A stretch of 54,539 bases of DNA, taken from assembly GCF_025056915.1 (NCBI RefSeq), contig NZ_JANWVH010000009.1, positions 1 to 54,539 of the forward strand, in the 5' to 3' direction. The notes below the pieces were generated by a model. It did not search any database, had not been told where the DNA came from, and saw nothing but the letters and a program-made list of their open reading frames with translations. This document shows, one piece after another, positions 28,842 to 39,820 of the stretch (the stretch's first letter is position 1; every line of letters starts with the position of its first letter). Position numbers and translations under genes: made by a program. Origin of the DNA: Meiothermus sp. GTDB lineage: Bacteria > Deinococcota > Deinococci > Deinococcales > Thermaceae.

Positions 28842-30044
28842 TCAGTCGCCCGCGCCCATGCGCGGGAGGGCCCTGGGTTTGGGCTTGCTGGTCAGAATCA
28901 CGTAAACCGAGAAGGCCACCAGGCTCAAAAGCGAGAGCCAGCCCAGAATGGCAACGGGCAGCTTGTAGGCCACCACCAAGGCCGCCACCATGAACCAGGC
29001 CAGCGCCAACGGAAAGAGCCGACCCCAACTAAAAACCATCAGCTGGTCGTAGCGAAGCCGGAAAAGCGTGCCCCGCACCCAGATGAAGAAGAACAAAAAC
29101 AGCGCAATCTTGGCGAACATCCACACATAGGGCAGTGCAAACAGTCCACCGATGACGGGGAGTTGCTCCATGAAGCCGGGCATCCGCCAGCCGCCCAGAA
29201 AGAGCGTGGGAATCAGGGCCGCAGCCGTAATCAGGTGGATGTACTCGGCCATCTGAAACAAGGCCCACTTGATGGAGCTGTACTCGGTGCTGTAACCCCC
29301 GACCAGCTCTTGTTCAGCCTCGGGCAGGTCGAAGGGGGTGCGGGCCGCTTCGGCCATACTGGTCAGCAGGAAGATGGCAAAGGCCGGGAGCATATAAAGG
29401 ATGAGCCAGCCGTTTTCGTGCTGCCAGTTCACGATGTTCTGGAGGTTAAGCGACCCCACCAGCACCACCGGGGCCAGCAGGCTGATGCCCAGGGCCAGCT
29501 CGTAGGAGATGAGCGAGGCCGAGGAGCGCAACGAACCCAGAAGCGAATACTTGGAGTTCGAAGCCCAGCCTGCCAGGAAGATGCCGTAGATGGCCATCTC
29601 CGAGACCGCAAAGACGTACAGCAGGCCCACATCCAGGTTGATCACCCAGGGGTCGTAGCCGAAGAAGGCATCCTTGGGGCCAAATGGAATCAGGCCGAAG
29701 GTCAGCACGGCAAAGGTGACCGAGATCATGGGGGCCAGCACGAAGACCACCTTGTCGGCCCTGGCCACCACCAGGTCTTCCTTGAAAATGGACTTGATGG
29801 CATCGGCCAAAGGCTGCAAAAGGCCATCGGGCCCCACCCGGTTGGGCCCCTGGCGAATCTGGATGCGGGCCAGCAGACGGCGTTCAATCAGGGTCATGTA
29901 AGCAAAGGCCGTCAGCAAGCCAAAAATCACCAGAAAAGCCTTAACCCCGACCATCCAGAGCGGGTCGGTGGCGTTGGGGTCGGCGGCAGGGGTGGGGTCG
30001 GCGCCCAGGGCGATACCGGCAAGGAGCAACGAAACAAAAACCAT
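28842..30044 (-). CDS. nuoH: NADH-quinone oxidoreductase subunit H
   Basis: Membrane subunit (Nqo8) forming the quinone-chamber entrance and E-channel, 400 residues. Signature segments are [33 protein letters not shown] and [22 protein letters not shown] with its charged residues. I place the start at ATG 30044 ([10 protein letters not shown]..); an in-frame ATG at 30149 overlapping the nuoG stop would add 35 residues encoded by a heptamer repeat and a hairpin, which have no counterpart in the family. Even so, residues 1-30 are a signal-peptide-like extension relative to Thermus. Confidence 0.93.
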   Translation of the reverse strand: MVFVSLLLAGIALGADPTPAADPNATDPLWMVGVKAFLVIFGLLTAFAYMTLIERRLLARIQIRQGPNRVGPDGLLQPLADAIKSIFKEDLVVARADKVVFVLAPMISVTFAVLTFGLIPFGPKDAFFGYDPWVINLDVGLLYVFAVSEMAIYGIFLAGWASNSKYSLLGSLRSSASLISYELALGISLLAPVVLVGSLNLQNIVNWQHENGWLILYMLPAFAIFLLTSMAEAARTPFDLPEAEQELVGGYSTEYSSIKWALFQMAEYIHLITAAALIPTLFLGGWRMPGFMEQLPVIGGLFALPYVWMFAKIALFLFFFIWVRGTLFRLRYDQLMVFSWGRLFPLALAWFMVAALVVAYKLPVAILGWLSLLSLVAFSVYVILTSKPKPRALPRMGAGD

Positions 30045-30078
30045 GTGCTTACGAACGGAAGGAAATGGGTTACGGCCA

Positions 30079-30136
30079 GGAGTGGATTCACTCCAGGCAA
30101 CCCACGATCCCCTGTCCCCTGTCCTCTGTCCCCTGT
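30079..30136 (-). repeat. heptanucleotide tandem repeat and hairpin at the nuoG-nuoH junction
   Basis: Plus strand 30109-30136 reads four tandem CCCCTGT units (the third is CCTCTGT). Next to it, 30079-30094, GGAGTG/CACTCC forms a hairpin. Resembles short tandemly repeated sequences of cyanobacteria. It lies in a spacer of about 100 bases inside an otherwise tightly packed operon. Confidence 0.75.
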
Positions 30137-30145
30137 CTTGAGGCT

Positions 30146-32521
30146 TCATGCTTCACCCCCAACCAAGATTCTGGCCTCCACCCGGCGGCCCGCCCAGGCG
30201 CCCAGCGCTGGTAGATACATGAACCCGTTGGGGAGGCCGGGCACCACCCTGACCTCGAGCTTCTCTACTCCTCTCGGCGTATCCAACTCAACCCGGTAGC
30301 CATCGGCCAGGCCCTGGGCCCGGGCCGTCTCCGGGCTCATCTCCAGCCTGACCTCTACCGCCCTGGCCACCGCCCCCACCAGCTGCTCCTGCCGCCACAT
30401 GGTCGGGCGCAAGTAGAGCGGGCCCTGGGTCACGTCCGACTCGGAGGCCGCCCAGCCGGTGGCTTTGGGCATCCAGCGCTCCATCACCGCAGGCAGTTTG
30501 AGTTTTTCGTGGAGCCAGCGGGTAGCCTGGCGCACCAAACGGAAGGGGGCCTTTACCCCGGCGGCCTCGGCAATCAGGCCCAAAGCCGCCACCGCCCCGT
30601 CGGCCTCACCGTTGTTGATACCGGCGGGTTCTAAGGGCAGCACGCGGCCCTCGAGGTTGAGCGTATGCCCCCGCTTTTCGTAGGCGGTCTGGCCCGGCAG
30701 CACCACATCGGCATACCTGTCGGCCAGGGGGTGCCGGTGGGTCAGGTGCAGGATACGGAAGGAGGCCGCGCGGAGCTGGGCTTCCTGTGGCAGGTAGGCA
30801 AAATAGACCGCCTTGGGGCCGGTTTCGGTCCAGCCCGCCCCTCCTTTTCCGGGGAACAAGCCCAGGGCTTCCAGCCCCCTGGCATTGGCCGCAGGCGTCA
30901 TGCACATCACCTTGGCGCCCAGGCGATCGGCCAGCTGCCTGGCCCTGGTGGCCGCCTCGGGCTGGTTGAGCACCCCTGCGCCCAGCACCAAAACCACCCT
31001 CTGGCTGGCGGCCAGCCGACCCTTGACCCAGGCCACCGGCTGTTCCAGTCCAGCGGGGGCCTCGCCCTGACCCAGCAAGGCCGATAACAAAGCCACCTCT
31101 GCCCCAGGCGCGTGCACGGCACTGGCCCCGGCCCATTTTGCGGTGTTGGCCGGATAGACGCTGAAGAGGGCCAGCTTGTCCGTGAGGCGCGGCATCCGCT
31201 CCTTGATGTTGAGGTCTGCAAAGGGCGTACCGTGGTTGAGCTTGCCCGCTGGCTTGAGGCCCCGGCTGTACTCCGAAAGCCGCAGGTGCAGGGTGGGGGC
31301 CTCCTCGGCGGGGTCGCCCAGCACCAGCACAAACTCGGCGTCCAGCAGGTCGTCGAAGCTGGCCGGCGAGAAAACCGTAACAGGGTAGGCGGTGCGGCCC
31401 TGGAAGTCGCGGTGGGGGGTGCTCAGGGCCTGGGCCAGTTCGAAGGCCGCCAGGCCCTCCTCGAGGGAAGCGTGGCCGCCCAGATAGACCCCAATGTCGG
31501 TTCTGGCAACGCCCTGCAAACCCTTGCGGATGGCCTCGAGGGCCTCTTCCCAGCTGGCCTCCACCAGCCGGCCCTCCTTGCGTACCAGGGGCGAGCGCAC
31601 CCGGTTCTCGTTCACCCATTCGTGGCCAAAGCGGGCCGCATCCGAGATCCAGACCTCGTTCACCTCCCGGCGCTCTGCCGCCCGGATGCGCTCTAAAAGC
31701 CCGCTGCGGGCATCCACCGTAATGGCCGCCCCGCAAGCATCGTCCATCGAGGTGGTCTCGGTGGAGTCGTACTCCCAGTTGCGGGCCCGGAAACGCGCGG
31801 TCTGATCCAGCAAGGCCCCCACGGGACAGATATCCACAATGTTGCCGGTGAAGTTGGAGGGCAGACCGGCTTCCTCGCTGTTGATGAAGGTGTGCACCCC
31901 CCGCTCGATGAAGTCCAGCACCTCGTCGCCCGGGATTTCCTCAAAGTAGCGCACGCAGCGCTTACAGTGAATGCAACGCTCCCGGTCCAGCACGATGAAG
32001 GGCGAAAGGGCATGGTGCTTGTCCACGTGCCGCCGGGTCATCTCGAAGCGGGTGTAAAGCGGCAGCTCCAGCGGGTCGGGCTGGTAGAACTTTTCCACCA
32101 GGCCGTACTCATAGCTGCGGTCTTGCAGCTCGCAGGCCCCGCCCTTGTCGCAGGTGGGGCAGTCGAGCGGGTGGTTGAAGAGGGTGAGTTCGACCATCCC
32201 CGACTGGGCGTGCTTTACCTCGTCGGAGAGCGTATCGATCACCATGCCATCGCTGACTGCGGTTATACAGGCCGCCGACAGCTTGGGCATCCAGAAAATC
32301 TTGGGCTGTCCATTTTCCAGGATGAACTGACCATCCGGCCCTTTGCGGGGGCTTCCGGTCCTGACCAGGCACATCCGGCAGGCCCCGATGGGCGAGAGAT
32401 GCTTCTCCGCGCAGAACAGGGGCACGTCGTAGCCGGCATGAAAGATGGCATCCATGACCGAAGTGCCGCTCGGCACCTCGACGGTTCGATCGTTAATGGT
32501 TACCTTGGCCATCGCCTCCAT
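30146..32521 (-). CDS. nuoG: NADH-quinone oxidoreductase subunit G, N7 cluster ligands absent
   Basis: Large iron-sulfur subunit (Nqo3), about 791 residues. The N-terminal ferredoxin domain has the N1b ligands ([16 protein letters not shown], then SAACITAV), the His-Cys3 N5 site ([14 protein letters not shown]) and the N4 site ([11 protein letters not shown] with [10 protein letters not shown]). In Thermus and E. coli four further cysteines bind N7; here the region reads [18 protein letters not shown] and [10 protein letters not shown], so none of the four ligand positions is cysteine. The remainder is the molybdopterin-oxidoreductase-like domain without cofactor. ATG 32521 overlaps the nuoF stop (TGATG); ATG 32512, preceded closely by GGAGG, fits the family start equally well. 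Confidence 0.95.
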   Translation of the reverse strand: MEAMAKVTINDRTVEVPSGTSVMDAIFHAGYDVPLFCAEKHLSPIGACRMCLVRTGSPRKGPDGQFILENGQPKIFWMPKLSAACITAVSDGMVIDTLSDEVKHAQSGMVELTLFNHPLDCPTCDKGGACELQDRSYEYGLVEKFYQPDPLELPLYTRFEMTRRHVDKHHALSPFIVLDRERCIHCKRCVRYFEEIPGDEVLDFIERGVHTFINSEEAGLPSNFTGNIVDICPVGALLDQTARFRARNWEYDSTETTSMDDACGAAITVDARSGLLERIRAAERREVNEVWISDAARFGHEWVNENRVRSPLVRKEGRLVEASWEEALEAIRKGLQGVARTDIGVYLGGHASLEEGLAAFELAQALSTPHRDFQGRTAYPVTVFSPASFDDLLDAEFVLVLGDPAEEAPTLHLRLSEYSRGLKPAGKLNHGTPFADLNIKERMPRLTDKLALFSVYPANTAKWAGASAVHAPGAEVALLSALLGQGEAPAGLEQPVAWVKGRLAASQRVVLVLGAGVLNQPEAATRARQLADRLGAKVMCMTPAANARGLEALGLFPGKGGAGWTETGPKAVYFAYLPQEAQLRAASFRILHLTHRHPLADRYADVVLPGQTAYEKRGHTLNLEGRVLPLEPAGINNGEADGAVAALGLIAEAAGVKAPFRLVRQATRWLHEKLKLPAVMERWMPKATGWAASESDVTQGPLYLRPTMWRQEQLVGAVARAVEVRLEMSPETARAQGLADGYRVELDTPRGVEKLEVRVVPGLPNGFMYLPALGAWAGRRVEARILVGGEA

Positions 32522-33840
32522 CACCCCCAGCGGCTCCCGGCCCGCTCAACGGGCTTGCCGTTTTCCACAAGGTCCACAAACTGCTGGCGGAAGTGTTTGA
32601 GGCTTCCCCGCACCGGCCAGCAGGCGGCATCGGCCAGCGCACAGAAGCTGCGGCCCTCAATCTGGTCGAGCATATCCTCCAGCAGTTCCACATCGCCCTT
32701 CTGGCCCTGGCCTGTGCCAATCTTCTCGAAAAGGCTCACCATCCAGCCCGAGACCCCCTCACGGCAGGGGGTGCACTTTCCGCAGGATTCATGGCCGTAG
32801 AAGCGGGTCACGTTCCACATTGCATCAACCATGCTCATGCTGGCCGGGATGCCAATCACCCCCCCGGTGCCCAGCAAGGAGCCTTTGGCGCTGATGGCCT
32901 CGTAGTCCATGGGGGTGTCCAAAATCTCTTCCGTCCAGGGCAGCGGTGGGCAGGAAGAGCCCCCGGGGATAATCGCCTGGATGGGCTCGGTGGGGCCGCC
33001 TGCCCAGTCGAACAAAAGCTCGCGGAAGGTGGTGCCCAAAGGCAGCTCGTACACCCCCGGACGCTTGAAAGGCCCGCTGACCTGAAAGAGCTTGTGGCCC
33101 TTGGATTTTTCGGTGCCCATGCTGGCAAACCAGTCGGCCCCCCGCTCGACGATGTGAACCACCGAGCACAGCGATTCAACGTTGTTGATGGTGGTGGGCA
33201 TCCCCCACAGGCCCGCCTGGGCCGGGAAGGGAGGCTTCATGCGCGGGTTGGCGCGAAGGCCCTCGAGGGAGTTCATCAGGGCCGTTTCCTCGCCGCAGAT
33301 GTAGGCCCCAGCGCCCCGATGCACATACAGATCGAAGCTGAAGCCTGTGCCCATCACATTCTGGCCCAGGTAGCCCTGGGCATACGCCTCCCGGATGGCC
33401 GCCACCAAACGGTCGTAGGCCCGACGGTACTCCCCCCGGATGTAGATATAGCCCTTGCTGGCCTGGATGGCCACCCCGGCAATCATCATGCCCTCAATCA
33501 GCTGGTGAGGGTCATCCTCCATCAGATAGCGGTCTTTGAAGGAGCCCGGCTCCGACTCATCCGCATTGCAGACGATGTAGTGCTGCTTGCCGGTGTTCTT
33601 GGGCATGAAGCTCCACTTGAGCCCGGTGGGGAAGCCGGCCCCACCCCGCCCGCGCAGCCCGGACTTTTTGACTTCCTCAATCACCCAGTCCTGGCCCTGC
33701 TGAATGGCCTTGCGGATGGCCTGATAGCCGCCGTGCGCCAGGTAGAAATCCAGCGTCCAGCAGCCCGGTTGGCCCACGTAACGGTACAGGGTTCTCTCAA
33801 AGCGGGGGTCCTTGCCGCTGGTGATCGGCCCACTGCTCAC
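32521..33840 (-). CDS. nuoF: NADH-quinone oxidoreductase subunit F
   Basis: NADH- and FMN-binding subunit (Nqo1), 439 residues, entry point of electrons. [15 protein letters not shown] near residue 65 binds [21 protein letters not shown] and [18 protein letters not shown] follow, and the N3 cluster ligands are in [11 protein letters not shown] with a distal [13 protein letters not shown] 33840 overlaps the nuoE stop (GTGA) and matches the Thermus N-terminus; the longer frame to 33966 runs inside nuoE. Confidence 0.95.
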   Translation of the reverse strand: MSSGPITSGKDPRFERTLYRYVGQPGCWTLDFYLAHGGYQAIRKAIQQGQDWVIEEVKKSGLRGRGGAGFPTGLKWSFMPKNTGKQHYIVCNADESEPGSFKDRYLMEDDPHQLIEGMMIAGVAIQASKGYIYIRGEYRRAYDRLVAAIREAYAQGYLGQNVMGTGFSFDLYVHRGAGAYICGEETALMNSLEGLRANPRMKPPFPAQAGLWGMPTTINNVESLCSVVHIVERGADWFASMGTEKSKGHKLFQVSGPFKRPGVYELPLGTTFRELLFDWAGGPTEPIQAIIPGGSSCPPLPWTEEILDTPMDYEAISAKGSLLGTGGVIGIPASMSMVDAMWNVTRFYGHESCGKCTPCREGVSGWMVSLFEKIGTGQGQKGDVELLEDMLDQIEGRSFCALADAACWPVRGSLKHFRQQFVDLVENGKPVERAGSRWG

Positions 33841-34400
33841 GCTCCCACCTCTTCTCCACGGTTGTGTACGACGTGGCCGGCTTTGCCCGGCAGCACGATC
33901 TCCTCCAGTCGCTTGCCTTCGCGCAAACCCTGCAAAAGGGCGTGCAGGCGAGCTTTGGTCACACACTCCACGTAGGGCTCGTCGTTAATCTGCACCACCG
34001 GCGCGGTGTGGCACGAGCCCAGGCACTCCACCTTTTGAATGCTGAAGAGGCCGTCGGGAGTGACCTCGCCGCGCAGGATGCCCAGCTCCTGCACTAGCTC
34101 ATCCCACAGTTCGTCGGCCCCGCCGATTGCGCAGCTCAGGGTCGCGCAAACCTGGATGTGATACCTGCCGGTGGGCAGGGCCTGGTAGTAGCTGTAAAAG
34201 CTCATCACCCCCGCCACTTCGGTTGCTGTGGTTCCCAGAATGCTGGCAATCTCCTCCTGGCGCTCAGGGGAGATCCAGCCCTCGTCCTGCTGTACCCGGC
34301 GCAGCATGGGCATCAGGGCCGCTCTGCGCCCCTGGGGGGTGTCCGGATACTGCGCGAAGACCTCGCGCAGCCAGTCCTGTTTGTCATCGAAAAATCCCAT
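33837..34400 (-). CDS. nuoE: NADH-quinone oxidoreductase subunit E
   Basis: Thioredoxin-like [2Fe-2S] subunit (Nqo2), 187 residues. Ligands of cluster N1a are in [12 protein letters not shown] (near residue 85) and [16 protein letters not shown] (near residue 125). The N-terminal helical bundle includes [21 protein letters not shown] precedes the ATG. A 72-base gap separates it from nuoD. Confidence 0.96.
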   Translation of the reverse strand: MGFFDDKQDWLREVFAQYPDTPQGRRAALMPMLRRVQQDEGWISPERQEEIASILGTTATEVAGVMSFYSYYQALPTGRYHIQVCATLSCAIGGADELWDELVQELGILRGEVTPDGLFSIQKVECLGSCHTAPVVQINDEPYVECVTKARLHALLQGLREGKRLEEIVLPGKAGHVVHNRGEEVGA

Positions 34401-34472
34401 AGGCCTCCGCTTTGATGTGGGGATTCATGTTCAGAAACACTGTTGTTTGTCCGCTGCCGCCACTTCGAAAAC

Positions 34473-35720
34473 TCATCGGTCCACGTCCCCCATAACCGGG
34501 TCGAGCGAGGCGATGACCGCGACCATGTCGGCAACCTGTACCCCCTTGCAGGCGTAGGGCAGGCTCTGCAGGTTGACGAAGCTCGGCGAGCGTACCTTGA
34601 CCCGGTAGGGCATGGAACCCCCGTCGGAAACGATGTAGTAGCCGAGTTCTCCTCGAGCGCTTTCGGTGGGCACGTAAACCTCGCCCAAAGCCGGGTGGAA
34701 GCCCTCGGTCACCAGCTTGAAATGATAGATGACCGCCTCCATGGAGGTTTCCAGCAGGTGCCGGGGCGGTAGCGAAATTTGCGGGTTGGGGTCACGGATG
34801 GGGCCGGGGCCCAGGGCCTCGAGCCGCTCGACGGCCTGCTGGATAATCTTGACCGACTCGCGCATCTCCAGAATGCGAATGACCATGCGGTCGAAGATAT
34901 CGCCACCGTCCAGCACCGGCACGTCAAAGTTGTAGGTTTCGTAGCCGGCGTAGGGGTAGGCCTTGCGCACATCGTAGTTGACCCCCGAGGCCCGCAGGCT
35001 GCCCCCAGTGAGCGAGAGGTTGATGGCGTCCTCCGCAGGAATGACCGAGACACCGCGGGCGCGCTCGTAGAAGATGGGGCTCTCCCGGAACAGCGCCTCG
35101 TACTCGTCTATGCGGGCCGGCATCTGCACGATGAATTTTTTGACCTCGCCCAGGAATTCCGGCGGCAGGTCTTCCTTCAGGCCCCCGATGCGGATGTAGT
35201 TGTGGTGGAAGCGCTGGCCCGAGACCCACTCGAAGAGGTCGAGCACCGCCTCGCGCTCCCGGAAGGCATAGAAGAAGGGCGTCAGAGCCCCAAAGTCGAG
35301 CAGGCCGGTTCCCAGAAAAACCAGGTGCGAAGCGATGCGCGACAGCTCGTTGAGCATCACCCGGATGGCCTGGGCCCTGGGGGGCACCTGGGCCCCTACC
35401 AGCTTTTCCACGCTCAAGGCGTAGGCCAGGTCGTGGCTGAAGCTGTGCAGGTAGTCCATGCGGGGGGTATAGGTAATGCACTGGGTGTAGGTGCGGTACT
35501 CCATGTTCTTCTCGAAGCCGGTGTGCAGGTAGCCGATATGGGGGGTCAGGCGCAGAATCTGCTCCCCGGAAAGATCGACCACCACCCGCAGCACCCCGTG
35601 GGTCGAGGGATGCTGGGGCCCCACGTTGAGGGTCATGACTTCGGATTTGAGCTCCGGCGCATCGGCAATATCGTAGGCCTCGACCGAAGGGCTGTGCAGC
35701 TTCTGGGGGTCGCGCACCAT
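34473..35720 (-). CDS. nuoD: NADH-quinone oxidoreductase subunit D
   Basis: 49-kDa-type subunit (Nqo4), 415 residues, forming the quinone-binding cavity with NuoB. Hallmarks are [14 protein letters not shown] near residue 33, [20 protein letters not shown] with the quinone-pocket His and Tyr near residue 70, and a hydrogenase-like C-terminus ending DPVMGDVDR. The ATG overlaps the nuoC stop by one base. Confidence 0.96.
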   Translation of the reverse strand: MVRDPQKLHSPSVEAYDIADAPELKSEVMTLNVGPQHPSTHGVLRVVVDLSGEQILRLTPHIGYLHTGFEKNMEYRTYTQCITYTPRMDYLHSFSHDLAYALSVEKLVGAQVPPRAQAIRVMLNELSRIASHLVFLGTGLLDFGALTPFFYAFREREAVLDLFEWVSGQRFHHNYIRIGGLKEDLPPEFLGEVKKFIVQMPARIDEYEALFRESPIFYERARGVSVIPAEDAINLSLTGGSLRASGVNYDVRKAYPYAGYETYNFDVPVLDGGDIFDRMVIRILEMRESVKIIQQAVERLEALGPGPIRDPNPQISLPPRHLLETSMEAVIYHFKLVTEGFHPALGEVYVPTESARGELGYYIVSDGGSMPYRVKVRSPSFVNLQSLPYACKGVQVADMVAVIASLDPVMGDVDR

Positions 35721-36343
35721 CAGTTGCCTCCTTTGACCACTTTCTGCACCTCGGCAGCCACGTCCTGATAGCCCTTGCGGGAGCCACCCCGCCAGCCGGT
35801 CAGGCCACCCTTGTTGCCGGAGAGACCAGCGCGGAAAGCGTCGGGGTCAATGAAGCGGCCCTCCTTGAAGAGCGTGGGGGTCTCGCCCAGCGGAAAATCT
35901 TTGCGCAGGGGGTAGCCCTCGAGGTCCTCTGGGGTCAGGATTTTTCTAAGGTCGGGGTGGCCCTCAAAGCGGATGCCGAACAGGTCGAACACCTCGCGCT
36001 CGAGGTAGTCAGCCCCCATCCACAAATCGGTCAGGCTGGGCAGGCTGGGGTAGGCCTCGGGCACGAAAACCCGGATGAAAACCCGGCTTCCGTCGCCCCC
36101 CTTGTAACCCGGCAGCGATACCAGCTCATACACCACACAAAAGCGCTCGGGTTTTGGTTGCGGATAGGTCAGGTAGTCAATGCCCACCACATCGGCCAGG
36201 TAGTTCCAGCCTTGCTCCTTGAGGGCTGCCAGCACGGACTTGAACTCGCTTCTGGGCAGCACCACCCAGGTGTTTCCGTGGGCCTGCTCGATTTCCCAGC
36301 CCCTGGTGCGGGCCTGTTCTAGTAGCTCTGCCAGCTTCTGCAT
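35720..36343 (-). CDS. nuoC: NADH-quinone oxidoreductase subunit C
   Basis: 30-kDa-type subunit (Nqo5), 207 residues, linking the peripheral arm. The signature is [40 protein letters not shown] near residues 105-145. The start at ATG 36343 has GAGG five bases before it; the upstream in-frame GTG 36349 overlaps that site. Ends with a basic C-terminal extension. Confidence 0.95.
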   Translation of the reverse strand: MQKLAELLEQARTRGWEIEQAHGNTWVVLPRSEFKSVLAALKEQGWNYLADVVGIDYLTYPQPKPERFCVVYELVSLPGYKGGDGSRVFIRVFVPEAYPSLPSLTDLWMGADYLEREVFDLFGIRFEGHPDLRKILTPEDLEGYPLRKDFPLGETPTLFKEGRFIDPDAFRAGLSGNKGGLTGWRGGSRKGYQDVAAEVQKVVKGGN

Positions 36344-36358
36344 ATGCACCTCGGGCTC

Positions 36359-36898
<540 letters not shown>

Positions 36899-36925
36899 TC
36901 TCAAGACCTCCGTCGCGGGCTAGAC

Positions 36926-36964
36926 GTCGCAGGTCTCGAGTTCTTGCAACTTGAGACTTGCGAC
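36926..36964 (-). other. inverted repeat between nuoA and nuoB
   Basis: GTCGCA-GGTCTC-GAG and CTTGAGAC-TTGCGAC form an imperfect stem with a loop of about nine bases in the 73-base nuoA-nuoB spacer. It has no T-run, so it may be a processing or stability hairpin and not a terminator. Confidence 0.5.
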
Positions 36965-36971
36965 CGCATGG

Positions 36972-37331
36972 TTAGTGCCACTTCATCACGCCCTTGTACC
37001 ACTCGTATAAAAAGCCCACAAAAAGCAGCACCGTAAACACCACCAGGCCCCAAAAGCCCACGATGCCCACGGTGCCCGCACTCACCGCGTAGGGCCACAG
37101 AAAAGCCACTTCTACGTCAAAAATAATGAACAGCATAGCGACCGCGTAAAAGTGCACCGGGAAACGCTTGACCTCCCCCGCCGGGTCGTTGCCCGACTCG
37201 TAAGGCATCAGTTTGAAACGCCCGCCTTTTTTGGGCCCCAAAATGGCCCCCACCACGGCGGCCAGAACCGCAATTCCAACGGCAACCGCCAGGTACACCA
37301 GTAGAGCCTGATACTCACTTATAGGTGACAT
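36972..37331 (-). CDS. nuoA: NADH-quinone oxidoreductase subunit A
   Basis: First gene of the operon; small membrane subunit (Nqo7), 119 residues, three helices. The loop MPYESGNDPAGEVKRFPVHFYAVAMLFIIFDVEVAFLWPYA carries the conserved cysteine-replaced (Ser) quinone-loop region and acidic residues. AAGGAGG precedes the ATG. Confidence 0.96.
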   Translation of the reverse strand: MSPISEYQALLVYLAVAVGIAVLAAVVGAILGPKKGGRFKLMPYESGNDPAGEVKRFPVHFYAVAMLFIIFDVEVAFLWPYAVSAGTVGIVGFWGLVVFTVLLFVGFLYEWYKGVMKWH

Positions 37332-37418
37332 GCGCCTCCTTTTTTGGCGGCTTGGCTTGTGCCGGTCTTCACGAGGTTCTCAATACCCGCACCGCCTCCC
37401 CGCACTGCTGTCGCCAAC

Positions 37419-37446
37419 ATCTTACACTTTCACATTCACGACGCAA
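37419..37446 (-). promoter_or_regulatory. candidate promoter of the nuo operon
   Basis: On the minus strand TTGCGT (37446-37441), 16 bases, then TAAGAT (37424-37419), leaving a leader of about 80 bases before nuoA. It is the best candidate in the 545-base gap between nuoA and clpX. Confidence 0.45.
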
Positions 37447-37699
37447 ATATCGTTCAGAAAAATTTTACTTTTCGCGGCCCGCCCACACTGTAGACCAGGC
37501 TCTTAACATCATGCTGCTGGGCTCAGGTGGCGGCCCCATCCACCCGCTGCCCTTGTGTTTCTTTCCGACCATTCCAGAGGAGCAGCCATCGTCAACCATC
37601 GCTTCACCAAGAGGGGGAGCGCTTCAGAGCGGTCAGACAAGGAAAAAATCTCTTTCGGATCAGGGCGTGCACCTCGCTTCACATTCGCAGCCTTGGTGC

Positions 37700-37771
37700 G
37701 AGAATGCCTGGTTCTGAACAGAACAGTGGCCGCCTGGATGGGCGGCCACGTCTGTGAAGAGCACGATAACC
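37700..37771 (-). repeat. dispersed structured intergenic repeat, copy E (internal deletion)
   Basis: Read on the minus strand: TTATCGTGCTCTTCACAG, GTGGCCGCCCATCC, GGCGGCCAC, then GTTCTGTTCAGAACCAGGC. The hairpin loop has been lost, leaving a nearly minimal stem. The rest of 37447-37876 shows no supported gene. Confidence 0.82.
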
Positions 37772-37876
37772 TGGTTAGATAAACTTCCCGTCCGTCAAGG
37801 GTCCGAGTAACTGAAATTCTGGCCCAGATGGCCTGAAGGCTCAGTTTTGGGGCCTCCCGCTCGTCGTTCTGTATGT

Positions 37877-39073
37877 TCAGGAGGCCTGCCGCAGACGAGC
37901 TTCCTCGAGGGCCTTCAGGGGCCTGTCGAGGTGGGGCAGGTCGAACACCACCTCCGATACCCCCGAACCGGGCAGCTCGTACATCAGGTCAACCATGGCT
38001 TTTTCGATGACCGCTCGCAGGCCGCGGGCGCCCGTTCCACGCTTGAGGGCCCGGCGGGCAATCTCGCGCAGCACACCCGGCGTAAAGCGCAGCTCGATGC
38101 CCTCCATGCGCAGTAATTCCTGATACTGCCGGATAAGGGCGTTCTTGGGTTCGGTCAGGATACGCACCAGGGCTTCTTCGTCGAGGGCCTCGAGCTGCAC
38201 CATCACCGGCAACCGGCCCACAAACTCGGGAATCAGGCCAAAGCGGATGAGGTCTTCCGGGATAGGCTCGGGCTTTTCCTCGGTTTTCTTGGGGCGGGTG
38301 AAACCGATGGGGTTCTGGTCCACCCTCGAAAGCACGATGCGCTCGAGGCCCTCAAAAGCACCGCCCAGAATGAACAGGATGTTTTTGGTGTTCAGGGTGA
38401 TGAACTCCTGGTGCGGATGCTTGCGGCCCCCTTGTGGCGGCACATTGGCAATGGTTCCTTCCACAATTTTCAGCAGGGCCTGCTGCACCCCTTCCCCCGA
38501 GACGTCCCGGGTCAGGCTGGGGTTCTCCGACTTGCGGGCGATTTTGTCAATTTCGTCAATGTAGATGATGCCCTTTTCGGCGGCCTGAATGTCAAAATCG
38601 GCAGCCTGCAAAAGCCGCAGCAAAACGTTTTCCACGTCCTCGCCAACGTAACCCGCCTCGGTCAGAGTGGTGGCATCGGCAATCGCAAAGGGCACATCGA
38701 GCATCCGGGCCAGGGTCTCGGCCAGCAGGGTCTTGCCGGTTCCGGTGGGGCCAATGAGCAGCACATTGGACTTTTGCACCTCGGCCTCGGGGTGCATCAG
38801 GCGCTTGTAGTGGTTGTAGACCGCTACCGAAAGGGTTTTCTTGGGCAGTTCCTGCCCGATCACATACTGGTCGAGGAAACTCTTGATTTCGGCAGGCTTG
38901 GGCAGGTGGCTGGGGCCTACAAAGCCCGGCCTGGGTTCTGCTTCCAGCAGGTCGTTGGCCCGCTCCACACACTCGTTGCAGATGAAAACCTCGCCCAGCG
39001 GCGACTCGATCAGGTGGGCCACCTCGGGGTGCTTGCGCCCACAAAAACTGCAGGAGGGCTTACTGCGTCTCAC
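37877..39073 (-). CDS. clpX: ATP-dependent Clp protease ATP-binding subunit ClpX
   Basis: AAA+ unfoldase that feeds tagged proteins to ClpP; 398 residues. The zinc-binding domain ([18 protein letters not shown], residues 8-38) is intact. It also has Walker [16 protein letters not shown] near residue 110, Walker [10 protein letters not shown] near residue 168, the pore loop GYVGEDVE, and sensor 2 [13 protein letters not shown] start. Its first 14 bases overlap the end of clpP, so the two are co-translated as an operon. Confidence 0.96.
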   Translation of the reverse strand: MRRSKPSCSFCGRKHPEVAHLIESPLGEVFICNECVERANDLLEAEPRPGFVGPSHLPKPAEIKSFLDQYVIGQELPKKTLSVAVYNHYKRLMHPEAEVQKSNVLLIGPTGTGKTLLAETLARMLDVPFAIADATTLTEAGYVGEDVENVLLRLLQAADFDIQAAEKGIIYIDEIDKIARKSENPSLTRDVSGEGVQQALLKIVEGTIANVPPQGGRKHPHQEFITLNTKNILFILGGAFEGLERIVLSRVDQNPIGFTRPKKTEEKPEPIPEDLIRFGLIPEFVGRLPVMVQLEALDEEALVRILTEPKNALIRQYQELLRMEGIELRFTPGVLREIARRALKRGTGARGLRAVIEKAMVDLMYELPGSGVSEVVFDLPHLDRPLKALEEARLRQAS

Positions 39074-39647
39074 GGCTAACCACCTGGTCTACCAACCCGT
39101 AGCCAGCAGCCTCTTCGGCGGTGAGGTAGTAGTCTCGTTCGGTATCGCGCTCCACCTTTTCCAAAGGCTGCTTGGTGTGGCGGGCGATGATGTTGTTGAG
39201 CACCTTGCGGGTCTTGAGGATTTGTTCGGCCTGGATGGCAATATCGGTGGCCTGTCCACCCAACCCCCTGGCCCAGGGCTGGTGAATCATGACCTTGGAG
39301 TGCGGCAGTGCATAGCGCTTGCCGGGTTCACCCGCCGCCAGCAGAACCGCACCCATCGAGGCAGCCAGCCCAACGCAAATGGTCGAGACCGGGGCCGAAA
39401 CAAACTGCATGGTGTCGTAAATGGCCAGCCCCGCATCCACATCACCCCCTGGCGAGTTGATGTACATGCGGATTTCCTGATTGGGATTTTGCGCAGCCAG
39501 AAATAGAATTTGCGCCACAATGGTGTTGGCCACCTGTGCGTCTATGGGCGTGCCCAGGAAAATAATGCGATCCTTGAGCAGGCGGCTGTAGATGTCGTAA
39601 ACGCGTTCACCGCGGGCAGTCTGTTCGATGACGTAGGGAACTACCAT
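39060..39647 (-). CDS. clpP: ATP-dependent Clp protease proteolytic subunit ClpP
   Basis: Serine protease that forms the 14-mer chamber, 195 residues. Catalytic serine in [14 protein letters not shown] near residue 94, histidine in MIHQPWARG near residue 119, aspartate in [11 protein letters not shown] near residue 168. The -10 box TAAAAT stands nine bases before the ATG with GGAG between. Confidence 0.96.
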   Translation of the reverse strand: MVVPYVIEQTARGERVYDIYSRLLKDRIIFLGTPIDAQVANTIVAQILFLAAQNPNQEIRMYINSPGGDVDAGLAIYDTMQFVSAPVSTICVGLAASMGAVLLAAGEPGKRYALPHSKVMIHQPWARGLGGQATDIAIQAEQILKTRKVLNNIIARHTKQPLEKVERDTERDYYLTAEEAAGYGLVDQVVSRETQ

Positions 39648-39656
39648 ATCGGCTCC

Positions 39657-39662
39657 ATTTTA
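39657..39662 (-). promoter_or_regulatory. -10 box of clpP-clpX
   Basis: TAAAAT on the minus strand nine bases before the clpP ATG, so the transcript would start only a few bases upstream of the gene. CTCTTG 16 bases further up is a weak -35. Confidence 0.45.
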
Positions 39663-39820
39663 TGCCTGAATGCAGGGTCAAGAGGGGGTTGGCGCACATA
39701 AAGAAGCTTTGGGCAGCGACCGGCGATGGATGGTGTCGCCCAATGACTGCGCCAAAACTGCGGACTACAGCGCGTTTGGTTCTTTCTGGCTGAGACTCTC
39801 AGCCCACAGTCCCTTGCTGC

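Noticed and set aside
30045-30149. In-frame upstream ATG for nuoH at 30149
   Set aside because: It overlaps the nuoG stop attractively, but the 35 added residues are encoded by a heptamer repeat and hairpin and have no counterpart in NuoH. Kept only as an alternative.
28755-30299. 514-residue open frame on the plus strand opposite nuoH/nuoI
   Set aside because: It is antisense to two well-matched genes, is rich in Gln, His, Gly and Arg as expected for the reverse of a GC-rich membrane gene, and shows no family motif. The same applies to the antisense frames opposite nuoF, nuoM, hutH, tig, EF-G-2 and acnA (53143-54285).
33841-33966. Longer nuoF frame starting at 33966
   Set aside because: It lies inside nuoE, gives an arginine-rich N-terminus unlike the family, and the GTG at 33840 overlaps the nuoE stop and fits the Thermus start.
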